Assembly (NCBI GenBank): GCA_001804125.1
Contig: MHFI01000064.1
Location: 13,020 to 57,913 of the forward strand
Direction: 5' to 3'
DNA: 44,894 bases
Source: Omnitrophica bacterium RIFCSPHIGHO2_02_FULL_51_18
GTDB lineage: Bacteria; Omnitrophota; Gorgyraeia; 2-02-FULL-51-18
How positions within the stretch are numbered: the stretch's first letter is position 1; each line of letters begins with the position of its first letter. Below are positions 7,436 through 17,446 of this stretch, piece by piece. The notes under the pieces are model-generated. The model saw only the letters and a program-made list of their open reading frames with translations. It was not told the DNA's origin and made no database searches. Both the position numbers and the translations under genes were made by a program.

Positions 7436-8807
7436 CATTGAAGAGGCCTTAAAAGTCATGGGAGGCGCGGTGCTTGAGCCCTTGCGCGGAGACCGCAGTG
7501 TTCATAAAATTTCGACAGATACGCGGAGCCTCGAAAAAAACGACTTGTTTTTTGCGCTGAAAGGCGCGCGCTTCGACGGCCATGATTTCATCGCAGAGGC
7601 GCTTGAAAAGGGCGCCGGACATTTCGTGCTCTCGGGTGCCAAGGGCCCGACGCTTGAGCAGAAACGGTCGGCCAATTTTATTAAAGTGCCCGATACGCTT
7701 AAGGCCTACGGGGACTTGGCCAGATTTTATCGCCAGAAATTTAAAATCCCTGTGATTGCCATTACCGGAAGCTCCGGAAAAACCACTGTCAAGGAACTGG
7801 CGGCACATATTTTGTCCCAAAAGTTCAATGTGCTTAAGAATCGCGGCACCGAAAATAATCTTGTCGGCGTGCCGAAGACGATTCTTCGGCTTGAGAAAGA
7901 ACACGAAGTGCTGGTGCTTGAAATGGGCACCAGCGTTCCGGGGGAGATCGAAAGACTTTCTTCGATCGCCAGTCCCCAGGTGGGCATCATCACTCAAATC
8001 GGGTTTTCGCATCTGGAAGGGTTGAAAACACAGGAAGGGGTCCGTGAAGAAAAGCTGAAACTGATTTCCCATGTCGAAAGAGGCGGGATTGTGATCTTGA
8101 ACGGGGAGGACCCGATGCTGAAGGACGTGACGTGCGGTGTCCACAAGCTGGTGAGGGTCGGATCATGGAAGGACTGCGGGGATGTCACGGCTGAGCAGGT
8201 AAGGTGCCATGAGACCGGCAGTTCTTTTTACATCAAGGGCCGGATGTTTGAAACGCAGCTTCTGGGCCGCTACAACATCCTGAACTGTCTTTTTGCAATT
8301 GCCGTCGCCGAGGCGCTCGGCGTGGACACGTCCTTGATACAAAAGGCGGTCGGTTCTTTCAAGCCGGTCGCATCTCGCATGACGCTCAAAGTTATCGAAG
8401 GGATTCATTTTCTCGATGATTCTTATAATTCAAACCCCAGTTCCTTTAAAGCGGCGCTTGAGACGCTGAAGGAACTCAAGATCCGGGAAAAAAGGGGGGT
8501 TGTCTGCGGGGATATGCTGGAATTGGGCAAGTCGTCGGAAGCGCTTCACCGCCAAATCGGCGCGCTTTTGGCCTCGATGCTTTTTGATTTTGTGATTGCG
8601 GCCGGGACCCAGTCGAAGCATTTGGTCGACGAAGCGGTGAAGCGCGGGTTCGAAGCTAAAAAGATTCACGCGGTGAAAGACAGCAAAGAAGCGGGCAGGC
8701 TTTGCCGCGAAATAGCCGTTGCGGGAGACCGGGTCTTGGTGAAGGGCTCGCGCGGCATGCAGATGGAAAAGGTTTTCGATTGTTTTATCACTTCCTCTAC
8801 CCGTTAA
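7425..8807 (+). CDS. murF: UDP-MurNAc-tripeptide--D-Ala-D-Ala ligase MurF
   Basis: ATG at 7425 (MDVSIEEALKVMGG); AITGSSGKTTVKEL; DDSYNSNPSSFKAAL. The ORF-track start at 7275 overlaps murE. Confidence 0.93.
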   Translation: MDVSIEEALKVMGGAVLEPLRGDRSVHKISTDTRSLEKNDLFFALKGARFDGHDFIAEALEKGAGHFVLSGAKGPTLEQKRSANFIKVPDTLKAYGDLARFYRQKFKIPVIAITGSSGKTTVKELAAHILSQKFNVLKNRGTENNLVGVPKTILRLEKEHEVLVLEMGTSVPGEIERLSSIASPQVGIITQIGFSHLEGLKTQEGVREEKLKLISHVERGGIVILNGEDPMLKDVTCGVHKLVRVGSWKDCGDVTAEQVRCHETGSSFYIKGRMFETQLLGRYNILNCLFAIAVAEALGVDTSLIQKAVGSFKPVASRMTLKVIEGIHFLDDSYNSNPSSFKAALETLKELKIREKRGVVCGDMLELGKSSEALHRQIGALLASMLFDFVIAAGTQSKHLVDEAVKRGFEAKKIHAVKDSKEAGRLCREIAVAGDRVLVKGSRGMQMEKVFDCFITSSTR

Positions 8808-9868
8808 GAGAGATTTTTTTCGGGTTTAACGTATTTCGCTATATCACATTCAGGGCTGCGATGGCGAGCATCACGGCTTTTTTGGTGAGCCTGCTCATCG
8901 GTCCATGGATCATCCGTTTTTTACACCACCTCGATCTAAAACAGACGATCAAGCGCGAAGGCTTTTCCCGGCTTTACGAAGCGCATCAGGGAAAGGAAAA
9001 AACCCCGACGATGGGGGGGGTGTTAATTTTGGGGGCGCTTGTGATTTCCACGCTTCTTTGGGCGGATCTTTCGAACCCGTACATCTGGCTTTGCGTGTTG
9101 ACCGTTGTGTGGCTTGGCGCCATCGGGTTTATCGATGATTACCTCAAGCTCCTGAAAAAGGACTCGAAAGGGTTAAAGGCGGTGGGGAAACTCGCCGGGC
9201 AGTGGGTGCTGGGTCTCGGCATCGGTCTGTACCTTTATTTTGAGTCCGCCTCGTGGCAGTGGGTGAGTGTGCCATTCCTAAAACAGGTGTTTTTGGGGCT
9301 CGGGCCCCTGTTTATTCTGTTTGCGGCGCTCGTGATTGTGGGCTCGTCGAACGCCGTGAATCTGACCGACGGGCTCGACGGGCTGGCGATCGGCTGCACG
9401 GCGATGATTGCCGTGACTTACGGGGTTTTTAGCTATGTGGCCGGAAACGTGAAATTCAGCCAGTACCTCCAGATTCCTTTCGTGGACGGCGCCGGGGAAC
9501 TTACGGTGTTTTGCGCGGCGCTCTTCGGCGCGGGCATCGGCTTCCTGTGGTTTAATTCGCATCCGGCCAGCGTGTTCATGGGGGATACGGGGGCGCTGGG
9601 ACTCGGGGGTGCGCTTGGCGCAGTCGCGATTTTCACGAGAAAAGAGCTTTTGCTGCTTTGGGTGGGCGGTGTGTTTGTGGCGGAGGCGATTTCGGTGATT
9701 CTGCAGGTGGCCGGCTACAAACTGAGAAAAAAGCGCATCTTTCTGATGGCGCCGCTTCATCACCATTTTCAGCTCAAAGGGCTCAGCGAATCGAAGGTGG
9801 TGATTCGCTTCTGGATCATTTCGTTTATCTTGTCGCTTTCGGGCCTTGCGGCGCTTAAACTGCAGTAA
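8780..9868 (+). CDS. mraY: Phospho-MurNAc-pentapeptide transferase MraY
   Basis: Probable TTG start 8780 (LFYHFLYPLREIFFGFNVFRYITFRAA); TMGGVLILG; NAVNLTDGLDGLAIG; HHHFQLKG. Confidence 0.93.
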   Translation: MFYHFLYPLREIFFGFNVFRYITFRAAMASITAFLVSLLIGPWIIRFLHHLDLKQTIKREGFSRLYEAHQGKEKTPTMGGVLILGALVISTLLWADLSNPYIWLCVLTVVWLGAIGFIDDYLKLLKKDSKGLKAVGKLAGQWVLGLGIGLYLYFESASWQWVSVPFLKQVFLGLGPLFILFAALVIVGSSNAVNLTDGLDGLAIGCTAMIAVTYGVFSYVAGNVKFSQYLQIPFVDGAGELTVFCAALFGAGIGFLWFNSHPASVFMGDTGALGLGGALGAVAIFTRKELLLLWVGGVFVAEAISVILQVAGYKLRKKRIFLMAPLHHHFQLKGLSESKVVIRFWIISFILSLSGLAALKLQ

Positions 9869-9901
9869 GAGAGGTGTCGTCATCCTGACAGACTTTGATT
9901 T

Positions 9902-11266
9902 ATGAATTTTAAAAATAAAAAAGTCACGGTGGTGGGGCTGGGCCGCAGCGGGTTTGCGGCGGCTAAGTTTTTAGTCAGACAGGGGGCGATCGTGTTTGCG
10001 ACGGACGCCTCAACCCGGAGTGACGTCTTGGAGAATGCCTGCTTTTTGAAAAGTTTGGGGGTGCAAGCCGAAACGGGGCGGCACACCGCGCCTTTCATCA
10101 AAAAAAGCGCGCTGGTGGTGACGAGCCCGGGTGTTCCCAAGACAAGTCCGGCGCTTGTGTTAGCCAAGAAATACAGGCGGCCTGTCATCAGCGAAATCGA
10201 ACTGGCCTCTTATTTTTGCAAAGGCAGGATCATAGGCATTACGGGTTCAAACGGCAAAACGACCACGAGCCACCTGGTGCACCGCGTTTTGAAGCGCGCG
10301 GGCCGGAAAAGCGTTCTATGCGGAAATGTCGGCCGCTCTTTTCTGGACGCGCTGCCGGACATCGATTCAAAGAGCTGGGTGGTGTTGGAGCTCAGTTCAT
10401 TTCAGTTGGAGGACAGCCCGTCTTTTCGTCCGCGCATCGCCGTGGTTCTGAACATCAGCCCCAATCACCTTGATCGGCATAAAACGCTTGAAGATTATGT
10501 GAGTGCCAAGGAGCGTGTGTTTTTAAATCAAAAAAAAACCGATGCGCTGATTTTGAATTTTGATGACCCGGTCGTCAGGAAAATGGCAATGAAGGCTTGT
10601 TCCCGGGTGATCTCCTTCAGCAAAAGCCGTCTGCAACAAGGCGTTTTCTCGGACAGGGGCCATGTCGTGGTCCGGCAGAATGGCGCGGATGTCCGATGGC
10701 TTCGGGTCGCGGGTTTTCAGTTGAAAGGCAGCCACAACCTTGAGAACATCATGGCGGCCACGGCGGTTGCCTGCCTGCTTAAACTTCCCAAAAAATCAGT
10801 TCAAAGCGCTTTGGACCATTTTACAACGCTGGAGCACCGGATGGAGCCTCTGGGAAAGATCGGTGCCGTCCAGTTTGTGAATGATTCCAAGTCGACGACG
10901 CCCGACAGCACGAAGGCCGCCATTCAGGCCCTCCGAACGCCGATCGTGCTGATTGCCGGCGGGCGCGACAAGGGGGTTGATTTCGGCCGGATCGAGCCGT
11001 TGCTTTTAGAACAGGTGAAGGCCGCGGTGCTGTATGGGGAAGCGCGCCGGAAGATAGCCAGCGCCTGGAAAAGCTACCGCTCGTATCAGTTGCAGGAGGA
11101 TTTCAAGCAGGCCGTGGAACGGGGGTTTTCGCTGTGTTCGCCGGGCGACACGCTCCTTTTGTCACCGATGTGCGCGAGCTATGATCAATTTCATTCTTTC
11201 GAAGAACGCGGTGAAACCTTCAAACGCATCTTTGAAGAGTTAAAATGCCGTGCACCCGCCTACTGA
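9902..11266 (+). CDS. murD: UDP-MurNAc-L-Ala--D-Glu ligase MurD
   Basis: KVTVVGLGRSGFAAAKFL; GITGSNGKTTTSHLV; FVNDSKSTTPDSTKAA. Confidence 0.95.
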   Translation: MNFKNKKVTVVGLGRSGFAAAKFLVRQGAIVFATDASTRSDVLENACFLKSLGVQAETGRHTAPFIKKSALVVTSPGVPKTSPALVLAKKYRRPVISEIELASYFCKGRIIGITGSNGKTTTSHLVHRVLKRAGRKSVLCGNVGRSFLDALPDIDSKSWVVLELSSFQLEDSPSFRPRIAVVLNISPNHLDRHKTLEDYVSAKERVFLNQKKTDALILNFDDPVVRKMAMKACSRVISFSKSRLQQGVFSDRGHVVVRQNGADVRWLRVAGFQLKGSHNLENIMAATAVACLLKLPKKSVQSALDHFTTLEHRMEPLGKIGAVQFVNDSKSTTPDSTKAAIQALRTPIVLIAGGRDKGVDFGRIEPLLLEQVKAAVLYGEARRKIASAWKSYRSYQLQEDFKQAVERGFSLCSPGDTLLLSPMCASYDQFHSFEERGETFKRIFEELKCRAPAY

Positions 11267-12377
11267 AAGCTCAGTAATGGAACCTTTAAGAAAGGCCAAA
11301 GATCTCCTGTTTGGATCCGCAATGATTTTAACCGCGATCGGCATTGTCATGATTTACAGCGCGAGCGCCATCTACGCAAACGAACAGATGAAGGATAGCG
11401 CTTATTTCTTAAAGAGGCATCTGGTCTATCTTTCGATCGGTGCGGTGTTGGCGTACCTGGCGTCTGCGATCAACTACCGCTTGTTGCGGAAACATGCAAA
11501 GAAAATCCTGGGGTTTGTGATGGTGCTCATGGTGCTGGTGCTGATCCCCCATGTGGGCCACGCCAGCGGCGGCGCGCGCCGATGGTTTAAGGTGCTGGGT
11601 TTCAGTTTTCAGCCCTCCGAATTTTTAAAACTGGCGATCATTTTTTATTTTGCGGATTTTCTGGATCGCCGCAAGGAATACCTGTCGGACCTGAAGCGCA
11701 CGGTGGCGCCGGCGCTTTTCGTGGTGGGGATTTGTTCGGGGCTCGTATTTTTACAGCCGGATCTCGGTACGGCAATCACCGTGGCGCTCGTGGCATTTCT
11801 TTTATTTTTCGTGGCGGGTTTTAAAGTCGTGCATTTGGTGACCGCGATCCTCCTGGCGCTGCCGGGGCTCGCGTACGCGATGCTTGCCAAGCCTTACCGG
11901 AGAAAGCGGATCCTTGCGTTTTTTAACCCGTGGGAAGACCCGCGGGGCGTCGGATTTCAGATTATCCAGTCGTTCTTGGCGTTCGGCTCGGGCGGAATTT
12001 TCGGCGTGGGCCTCGGGCAGTCTCAGCAGAAGCTTTTCTACCTTCCGGAGTCGCACACGGATTTCATATTTTCAATTATCGGGGAGGAACTCGGATTTCT
12101 CGGGGCCGGCGCGATCGTGGCGCTCTTCATCGCGTTCGTGTTTGCCGGCATGGTGATCGTGATGCGTTCACCCAGTTTTTTTTCACAGCTTTTCGCGCTC
12201 GGGCTTGTGGGGCTGATAGGTCTTGAGGCCGTGGTCAATATCGGGGTGAGTTTGGGCGCGCTTCCGACGAAAGGCCTGTCGCTGCCTTTCATCAGCTACG
12301 GCGGTTCCGCGCTTTTGGTGAATATGATGGCCGTGGGATTTTTGATCAATATCTCCAAAGAATTGCCGCTGGAATGA
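11250..12377 (+). CDS. ftsW: Lipid II polymerase/flippase-family protein FtsW
   Basis: SEDS family: VMIYSASA; HASGGARRWFKV; FQPSEFLKLA; LPESHTDFIFSIIGEELGF. ATG 11277 is an alternative start. Confidence 0.93.
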   Translation: MHPPTESSVMEPLRKAKDLLFGSAMILTAIGIVMIYSASAIYANEQMKDSAYFLKRHLVYLSIGAVLAYLASAINYRLLRKHAKKILGFVMVLMVLVLIPHVGHASGGARRWFKVLGFSFQPSEFLKLAIIFYFADFLDRRKEYLSDLKRTVAPALFVVGICSGLVFLQPDLGTAITVALVAFLLFFVAGFKVVHLVTAILLALPGLAYAMLAKPYRRKRILAFFNPWEDPRGVGFQIIQSFLAFGSGGIFGVGLGQSQQKLFYLPESHTDFIFSIIGEELGFLGAGAIVALFIAFVFAGMVIVMRSPSFFSQLFALGLVGLIGLEAVVNIGVSLGALPTKGLSLPFISYGGSALLVNMMAVGFLINISKELPLE

Positions 12378-13462
12378 AAGTATTGCTGGCTTGCGGAGGC
12401 ACCGGAGGGCACATTTTTCCGGCGTTCAGCGTGGCCGAGGAGCTTAAAGCGCGTGATCCGCGAACGAGGATCGTGTACGTTTGCGGGAAAAAGGACATTG
12501 AGAGCGCGATATTTAAAATTATAGGAACCCAGGAGGTATTCTCGGTGGACAGTGCCGGATTCCGCGGCGCTTCATCTTTATTGAGTCCTTCATTTCTGTT
12601 AAAATTAGTCAGGGGATTCTTGTTTTCGTTCCGGATCCTGAAAAACGAAAAACCGGATGTGGTGGCGGGGTTCGGCGGCCACACTTCGTTTCCGGTAATC
12701 ATGGCGGCCAGGGTGTTAGGGATCCCGACGCTGATTCATGAGCAGAACGTCATACCGGGAGCTGCCAACAGGCTTCTGGCGTATTTTGTCAAAGGGCTGG
12801 CGCTGAGCTTTGAGGAGAGCCGCATCTATTTCAGGGCCCCTCGGTGCGTGCGCGTGACCGGCAACCCGATCCGAGCGTCGATAGAGCGTGAGTGCCGGGA
12901 GGAGGCGCTTAAGTTCTTTAGGTTTTCAGACCATAAAAAGACACTTCTCGTATTGGGAGGGAGCCAGGGTGCCGAGTCGATCAACACGGTGTTCTTTGAG
13001 GTTTTAAATGAGCTCCCGGAAAGCTTGAAGGAAAAACTGCAAGTGCTTCATTTGTGCGGCAAGATGCCGGAAACAGAAGCGGAGCAAAGATACAGCGCGG
13101 CGGGAATCGCCGCGCGCGCTTATTCATTTTTCGACCGCATGGACCTGGCATACGGGGTGACGGATGTGGCTCTGGGCCGGGCGGGAGCCACGTTTTTGGC
13201 CGAGATTCAGGCAAAAGATATTCCCGCGATTCTCGTGCCGTATCCGTTTGCCGGAGAACACCAACTCATGAACGCGAAAGTGTTTGCGCGTGAAAAGGAA
13301 GCGGAAATTATCGCCCAAAGCGAACTCAATCCGGTGACGCTCAAAAAATCGCTCGAAAAATATTTAACGCAAGTCCGGCAAAAAGCGCGCCCGCCGGGTC
13401 TTTCCGGTTCGTTGTCCCCGGCGCGCGCGCTTTTGGCGGATTTTATTGAGGAATTTGTATGA
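12374..13462 (+). CDS. murG: UDP-GlcNAc--undecaprenyl-PP-MurNAc-pentapeptide transferase MurG
   Basis: LLACGGTGGHIFPAFSVAEEL; IHEQNVIPGAANRLLA; GGSQGAESIN. Confidence 0.95.
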   Translation: MKVLLACGGTGGHIFPAFSVAEELKARDPRTRIVYVCGKKDIESAIFKIIGTQEVFSVDSAGFRGASSLLSPSFLLKLVRGFLFSFRILKNEKPDVVAGFGGHTSFPVIMAARVLGIPTLIHEQNVIPGAANRLLAYFVKGLALSFEESRIYFRAPRCVRVTGNPIRASIERECREEALKFFRFSDHKKTLLVLGGSQGAESINTVFFEVLNELPESLKEKLQVLHLCGKMPETEAEQRYSAAGIAARAYSFFDRMDLAYGVTDVALGRAGATFLAEIQAKDIPAILVPYPFAGEHQLMNAKVFAREKEAEIIAQSELNPVTLKKSLEKYLTQVRQKARPPGLSGSLSPARALLADFIEEFV

Positions 13463-15717
13463 CGGCGCCCGGGGCGGTGCATTTCATAGGGATCGGTGGA
13501 GTCGGGATGAGCGGCATCGCGCGCATGTATCTTTCGATGGGACATGCCGTGCAGGGCAGTGACGTGAAGCGAAATGCGATGCTGGATGCGCTTGAGAGTG
13601 ACGGCGCCCGGATTTTAATAGGTCATGATCCTGGCCATGTGACCGGGGCGGGCCTGGTGGTTTATTCCTCTTCAATCCCTGAAAATCACCCGGAGCGTGT
13701 GGCCGCCAAGGCCAAAGGCATGCGTCTCATCCATCGTTCCGAAGCGCTGGCGGAGCTGTGCCGGGGTAAGTTCACGATTGCGGTGACCGGCACTCACGGC
13801 AAAACGACTACGACGGCGTTGGTGGGCATGGTATTAAAGGAAGCCGGCCGCGATCCTTCGATCGTCGTGGGGGGCGTCGTGAATTCGTTCGGCGGCAATG
13901 CCTGCTATGGGCAGGGCCCCGAAGTGGTCATTGAAGCCGACGAAAGCGATTCGTCATTTTTAAATTTTTCCCCCTCGGTCGAAGTGATTACGAACATCGA
14001 AGCCGAACACATGGACCACTTCGGCACCATGGAATGTGTTGAAACGGCTTACCGGGATTTCATTCGGCGCCTGCCCCCGGAAGGCGAGTGGTTTGGCTGC
14101 TCGGAAGATCCGCGGGTTTTGAAAATCGCCGGGATGGGTCTTCGCAAGGCGACCCGCTATGGTTTTGATCCGGAAAGAAGCGAGCTTTACGCGACCGACA
14201 TCGTGGAATGTGAAAATGGCGTGCGGGGGGTCGCTTTTAAGGTTTGGAGAAAAGGCGAATGTCTGGGGCTTGTGAAACTGAGGATCGTGGGACGGCACAA
14301 TGTGTTGAATGCGCTCGGCGCGATCGGCGTCGGCATAAAGCTGGGTGTTTCGTTTGGCCAGATTGTGAGCGGGCTTGAGAAATATGAGGGCGCCGGACGG
14401 CGGTTTGACGTGAGGTATGAAGACTCAAAATTTCTGGTCGTGGATGATTACGCGCATCACCCGACGGAAATCCGCGAGACCCTGAAGGCCGCGAAGGGCT
14501 TGAACAGGAAAAGGATCGTGGCTCTCTTCCAACCGCACCGTTACACGCGCACGCAGGCGCTTTTGGAGGAGTTTGGGAACAGCTTTTGGGCCGCCGACAA
14601 ACTTTTCATTACGGATATTTACGCAGCGAGCGAAGAGCCGATCCCGGGTGTGAGCGGCGCAAACGTTTATCGGGCCGTTAAAGGCGCGGGCCACCCGAAT
14701 GTCTTGTTTATTGAGAGAAACCGCGCGGCTCAGGCGGTGCTTCAAGAGGTCCAGGCCGGGGATCTGGTGATCGCGCTCGGCGCCGGCGATATTTTTCAGG
14801 TAGCGGATGAGCTTTCTGATTTTTTGAAAAGGAATATTTTTTCCGGGAGGGTCCGGGGAAAAGTGCTTTTTAACGAAGCGCTTTCGAAACACACGTCGCT
14901 TAAAGTCGGCGGCCCGGCTGAATTCTGGATTGAGCCCGAAGATGAAGAGGACTTGGAGAGCGTTTTGTCGGTGTGCCTGGAAAACGGAATTAAAATTACG
15001 GTGTTCGGCGGCGGCAGCAATGTATTGCCTCCGGATTCAGGGTTGAAAGGCGCGGTGATCCACCTGAATTCGCTTTATTTCCGCAAGATTTGGGAGGAGA
15101 ATGGCCGTGTGACCGCGCGCGCGGGGGTCCCCAACACGCTTTTCATTCAATATGCGCTGGGGCAGGGTTTGGGGGGACTTGAGTTTTTGTCGGGCATTCC
15201 GGGCTGCGTCGGCGGCGCGGTGGCGATGAACGCCGGGAGCCACGGCCAATCCGTCGACACGCTGGTAGAGCGTGTGCGCGTGGTTTATTTTTCAGGTGAG
15301 CGGCGGACGCTTAAGAAAAACGAAATCAGTTTTAATTACCGTTCCTCCGGGCTCGGGGACTGCATTATTACGGAAGCTTCTTTCGCGCTTCCGAAGTGCG
15401 ATGGGGCCCGGATCCGGAAGCTCCTTGAGGAGTATCGCGGCTACCGGGCGAGGACCCAGGATCTGTGGCATGCCAGTGCCGGCTGCATGTTTAAGAATCC
15501 CGCCGAGGGCGGTGCTTCGAGCGGGAAGCTGATTGAGGACGCGGGGCTGAAAGGCAGGACACTAGGCAAGGCGCAGGTGTCCCCGAAACACGCCAATTTT
15601 ATAGTCAATCTCGGCGGCGCAAGCTCCCGGGACGTGCGTGCGCTGATTGAAGAAGTTAAAAAAACGGTTTATGAAAAATTTCACGTCGAACTTGAAACGG
15701 AAGTGAAGATCTTTTGA
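13459..15717 (+). CDS. murC-murB: Fused MurC (UDP-MurNAc-Ala ligase) and MurB (UDP-MurNAc dehydrogenase)
   Basis: 752 aa: N-terminal HFIGIGGVGMSGIARMYLS, TGTHGKTTTTALV (MurC); C-terminal KHTSLKVGGPAEFWIEP, FGGGSNVLPPDSG, ASAGCMFKNP, KHANFIVN (MurB). Confidence 0.95.
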   Translation: MTAPGAVHFIGIGGVGMSGIARMYLSMGHAVQGSDVKRNAMLDALESDGARILIGHDPGHVTGAGLVVYSSSIPENHPERVAAKAKGMRLIHRSEALAELCRGKFTIAVTGTHGKTTTTALVGMVLKEAGRDPSIVVGGVVNSFGGNACYGQGPEVVIEADESDSSFLNFSPSVEVITNIEAEHMDHFGTMECVETAYRDFIRRLPPEGEWFGCSEDPRVLKIAGMGLRKATRYGFDPERSELYATDIVECENGVRGVAFKVWRKGECLGLVKLRIVGRHNVLNALGAIGVGIKLGVSFGQIVSGLEKYEGAGRRFDVRYEDSKFLVVDDYAHHPTEIRETLKAAKGLNRKRIVALFQPHRYTRTQALLEEFGNSFWAADKLFITDIYAASEEPIPGVSGANVYRAVKGAGHPNVLFIERNRAAQAVLQEVQAGDLVIALGAGDIFQVADELSDFLKRNIFSGRVRGKVLFNEALSKHTSLKVGGPAEFWIEPEDEEDLESVLSVCLENGIKITVFGGGSNVLPPDSGLKGAVIHLNSLYFRKIWEENGRVTARAGVPNTLFIQYALGQGLGGLEFLSGIPGCVGGAVAMNAGSHGQSVDTLVERVRVVYFSGERRTLKKNEISFNYRSSGLGDCIITEASFALPKCDGARIRKLLEEYRGYRARTQDLWHASAGCMFKNPAEGGASSGKLIEDAGLKGRTLGKAQVSPKHANFIVNLGGASSRDVRALIEEVKKTVYEKFHVELETEVKIF

Positions 15718-16646
15718 GAGAAGAAAAAATAGTGGTGCTGGCCGGCGGGCCTTCCTGCGAAAGGGAGGTTTCGCTCAGCTCAGGGAAGGCCGTGTTTGAT
15801 GCCTTGTCATCCCGGGGTCTTTCGGTGCGGTTGCTCGACCCGGTCGGGGATTTCATCCGCGAACTTAAGAAGGAAAAAGTCACGGTTGTTTTTATTGCGT
15901 TGCACGGCGAGTTTGGAGAGGACGGGACCCTGCAGGGCTTGCTTGAAGAAGCCAATATCGCTTACACCGGGTCGGGCCCCGGGGCCAGTGAACTGGCGTT
16001 TCACAAGTCGAAGTCCCAATTCATTTTTAAACAGGCTAAATTGCCGGTGCCCGAATTTTATGTATCGGCTGAAAAAGATTTTTCCGGGGCCTCTTCCTCA
16101 AAAATGAATTTCCCGGTGGTTGTGAAGCCTTCGGCCGCCGGTTCGAGCTTCGGCGTGAGCGTCGTTTTCAGCGCCAGCGACTTTCAAAAGGCCTGTCGGG
16201 AGGCGTTTCGTTATTCCCATGAAATTCTCGTTGAGCGCTATATCCGGGGACGGGAGCTGACGGTGGGAATTTTGGAAGAAAAGCCGCTGCCGATTGTCGA
16301 AGTCATGGCCCGGAGGAGTTTTTATGACTACGAGGCAAAGTACAAGGACGCGGGTACGCGCTATGAGTGCCCGGCGAAGCTTGAGGCCGGCCTCGCGCGC
16401 CAGCTTCAGAAAATCGCCGTTCACGCGCATCAAGCGCTGGGTTGTGAGGTTATGAGCCGCGCTGATTTCATTTTAGGCGGCGACGGCTCGGTTTTTCTGC
16501 TGGAAATCAATACGATTCCCGGGTTGACCGGCAAGAGCTTGCTGCCGAAGGCCGCAAAAGCGGCGGGGGTCGATTTTCCGGGTCTTTGTGTTAAAATCTT
16601 AGAATCTTCTTTAAAGAAAAGGCTGTTGTCATGGTCAAACCGCTGA
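15714..16646 (+). CDS. ddl: D-alanine--D-alanine ligase
   Basis: VLAGGPSCEREVSLSSGKAV; FIALHGEFGEDGTLQGLLE; FLLEINTIPGLTGKSLLPKAA. Confidence 0.95.
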   Translation: MREEKIVVLAGGPSCEREVSLSSGKAVFDALSSRGLSVRLLDPVGDFIRELKKEKVTVVFIALHGEFGEDGTLQGLLEEANIAYTGSGPGASELAFHKSKSQFIFKQAKLPVPEFYVSAEKDFSGASSSKMNFPVVVKPSAAGSSFGVSVVFSASDFQKACREAFRYSHEILVERYIRGRELTVGILEEKPLPIVEVMARRSFYDYEAKYKDAGTRYECPAKLEAGLARQLQKIAVHAHQALGCEVMSRADFILGGDGSVFLLEINTIPGLTGKSLLPKAAKAAGVDFPGLCVKILESSLKKRLLSWSNR

Positions 16647-17446
16647 AAAGTAAGGTAAGAAGAAGGAACCTAAGCCCGATTTTCTCCGTTAAGTTTTTGG
16701 GGGGATTTAAATCGTTTTTACTTTCCTCGCTGCCGTATATTCTTTCGCTCACCGTGCTGGGTGTTTTATTCGGCACCGTGGCGGTGTATGCGGTGAATTC
16801 TCCGTCTTTCCGTCTGGAGGAGGTTCGCGTGCTGAATATCGGGAGCTTGGCGGCGGAACAGGCGTTTAAATTTTGCGAGCTTCAAAAAGGCGAGAATCTC
16901 GTGACGTTGGACCTTGTGAATGTGCAGGAGCTGATCAAAAGAAAGCACCCGGAGTTTAAGGAGGTGCGCGTCAGGCGTGTGCTCCCAAACCGCATCGAGG
17001 TTCTTTTGAAACGCCGCACGCCGATAGCGCAGATCGCGTTTTCATCCCGTTACGTGCAGGTGGACAAGAGCCTGGTGGTTTTGCCCGGCACGGCTTCGTC
17101 GCCGTTTCGGAATCTTACGATTCTGGAAGGCGTGCCGGTCCCACCCGAGGGGTTGCTGGTAGGCGCGAGCCTCCGCGAGGCGGGGACACTCAAAGCTTTA
17201 AAACTGGCCGAGTATATCAAGGGGCATCGTTTGCTGCGAAAGCACACTCTTTCCAGAATCGATATCAGCGATCCCAGGAACATATCCGTTTATGTGGACG
17301 GCGATATCGAAATCCGTCTGGGATTCACGCACTTGGTGGAGAGGCTCAAAATTCTCGATCAGACGTTGAAGACGGTGGAGCTCGATCGGGTGAAAATACG
17401 TTACATTGATCTTCGCTTCGACGACGTGGTAATCGGCCCCCGATGA
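16631..17446 (+). CDS. ftsQ: Cell division protein FtsQ (POTRA domain)
   Basis: Single TM; FRLEEVRVLNIGSLAAEQAF; HPEFKEVRVRRVLPNRIEVLLKRRTPIAQI; dcw context. Confidence 0.85.
   Translation: MVKPLKSKVRRRNLSPIFSVKFLGGFKSFLLSSLPYILSLTVLGVLFGTVAVYAVNSPSFRLEEVRVLNIGSLAAEQAFKFCELQKGENLVTLDLVNVQELIKRKHPEFKEVRVRRVLPNRIEVLLKRRTPIAQIAFSSRYVQVDKSLVVLPGTASSPFRNLTILEGVPVPPEGLLVGASLREAGTLKALKLAEYIKGHRLLRKHTLSRIDISDPRNISVYVDGDIEIRLGFTHLVERLKILDQTLKTVELDRVKIRYIDLRFDDVVIGPR

Noticed and set aside
9880-9895. GTCATCCTGACAG between mraY and murD as another REP copy
   Set aside because: Only a short fragment without a complementary arm; insufficient to call a repeat.
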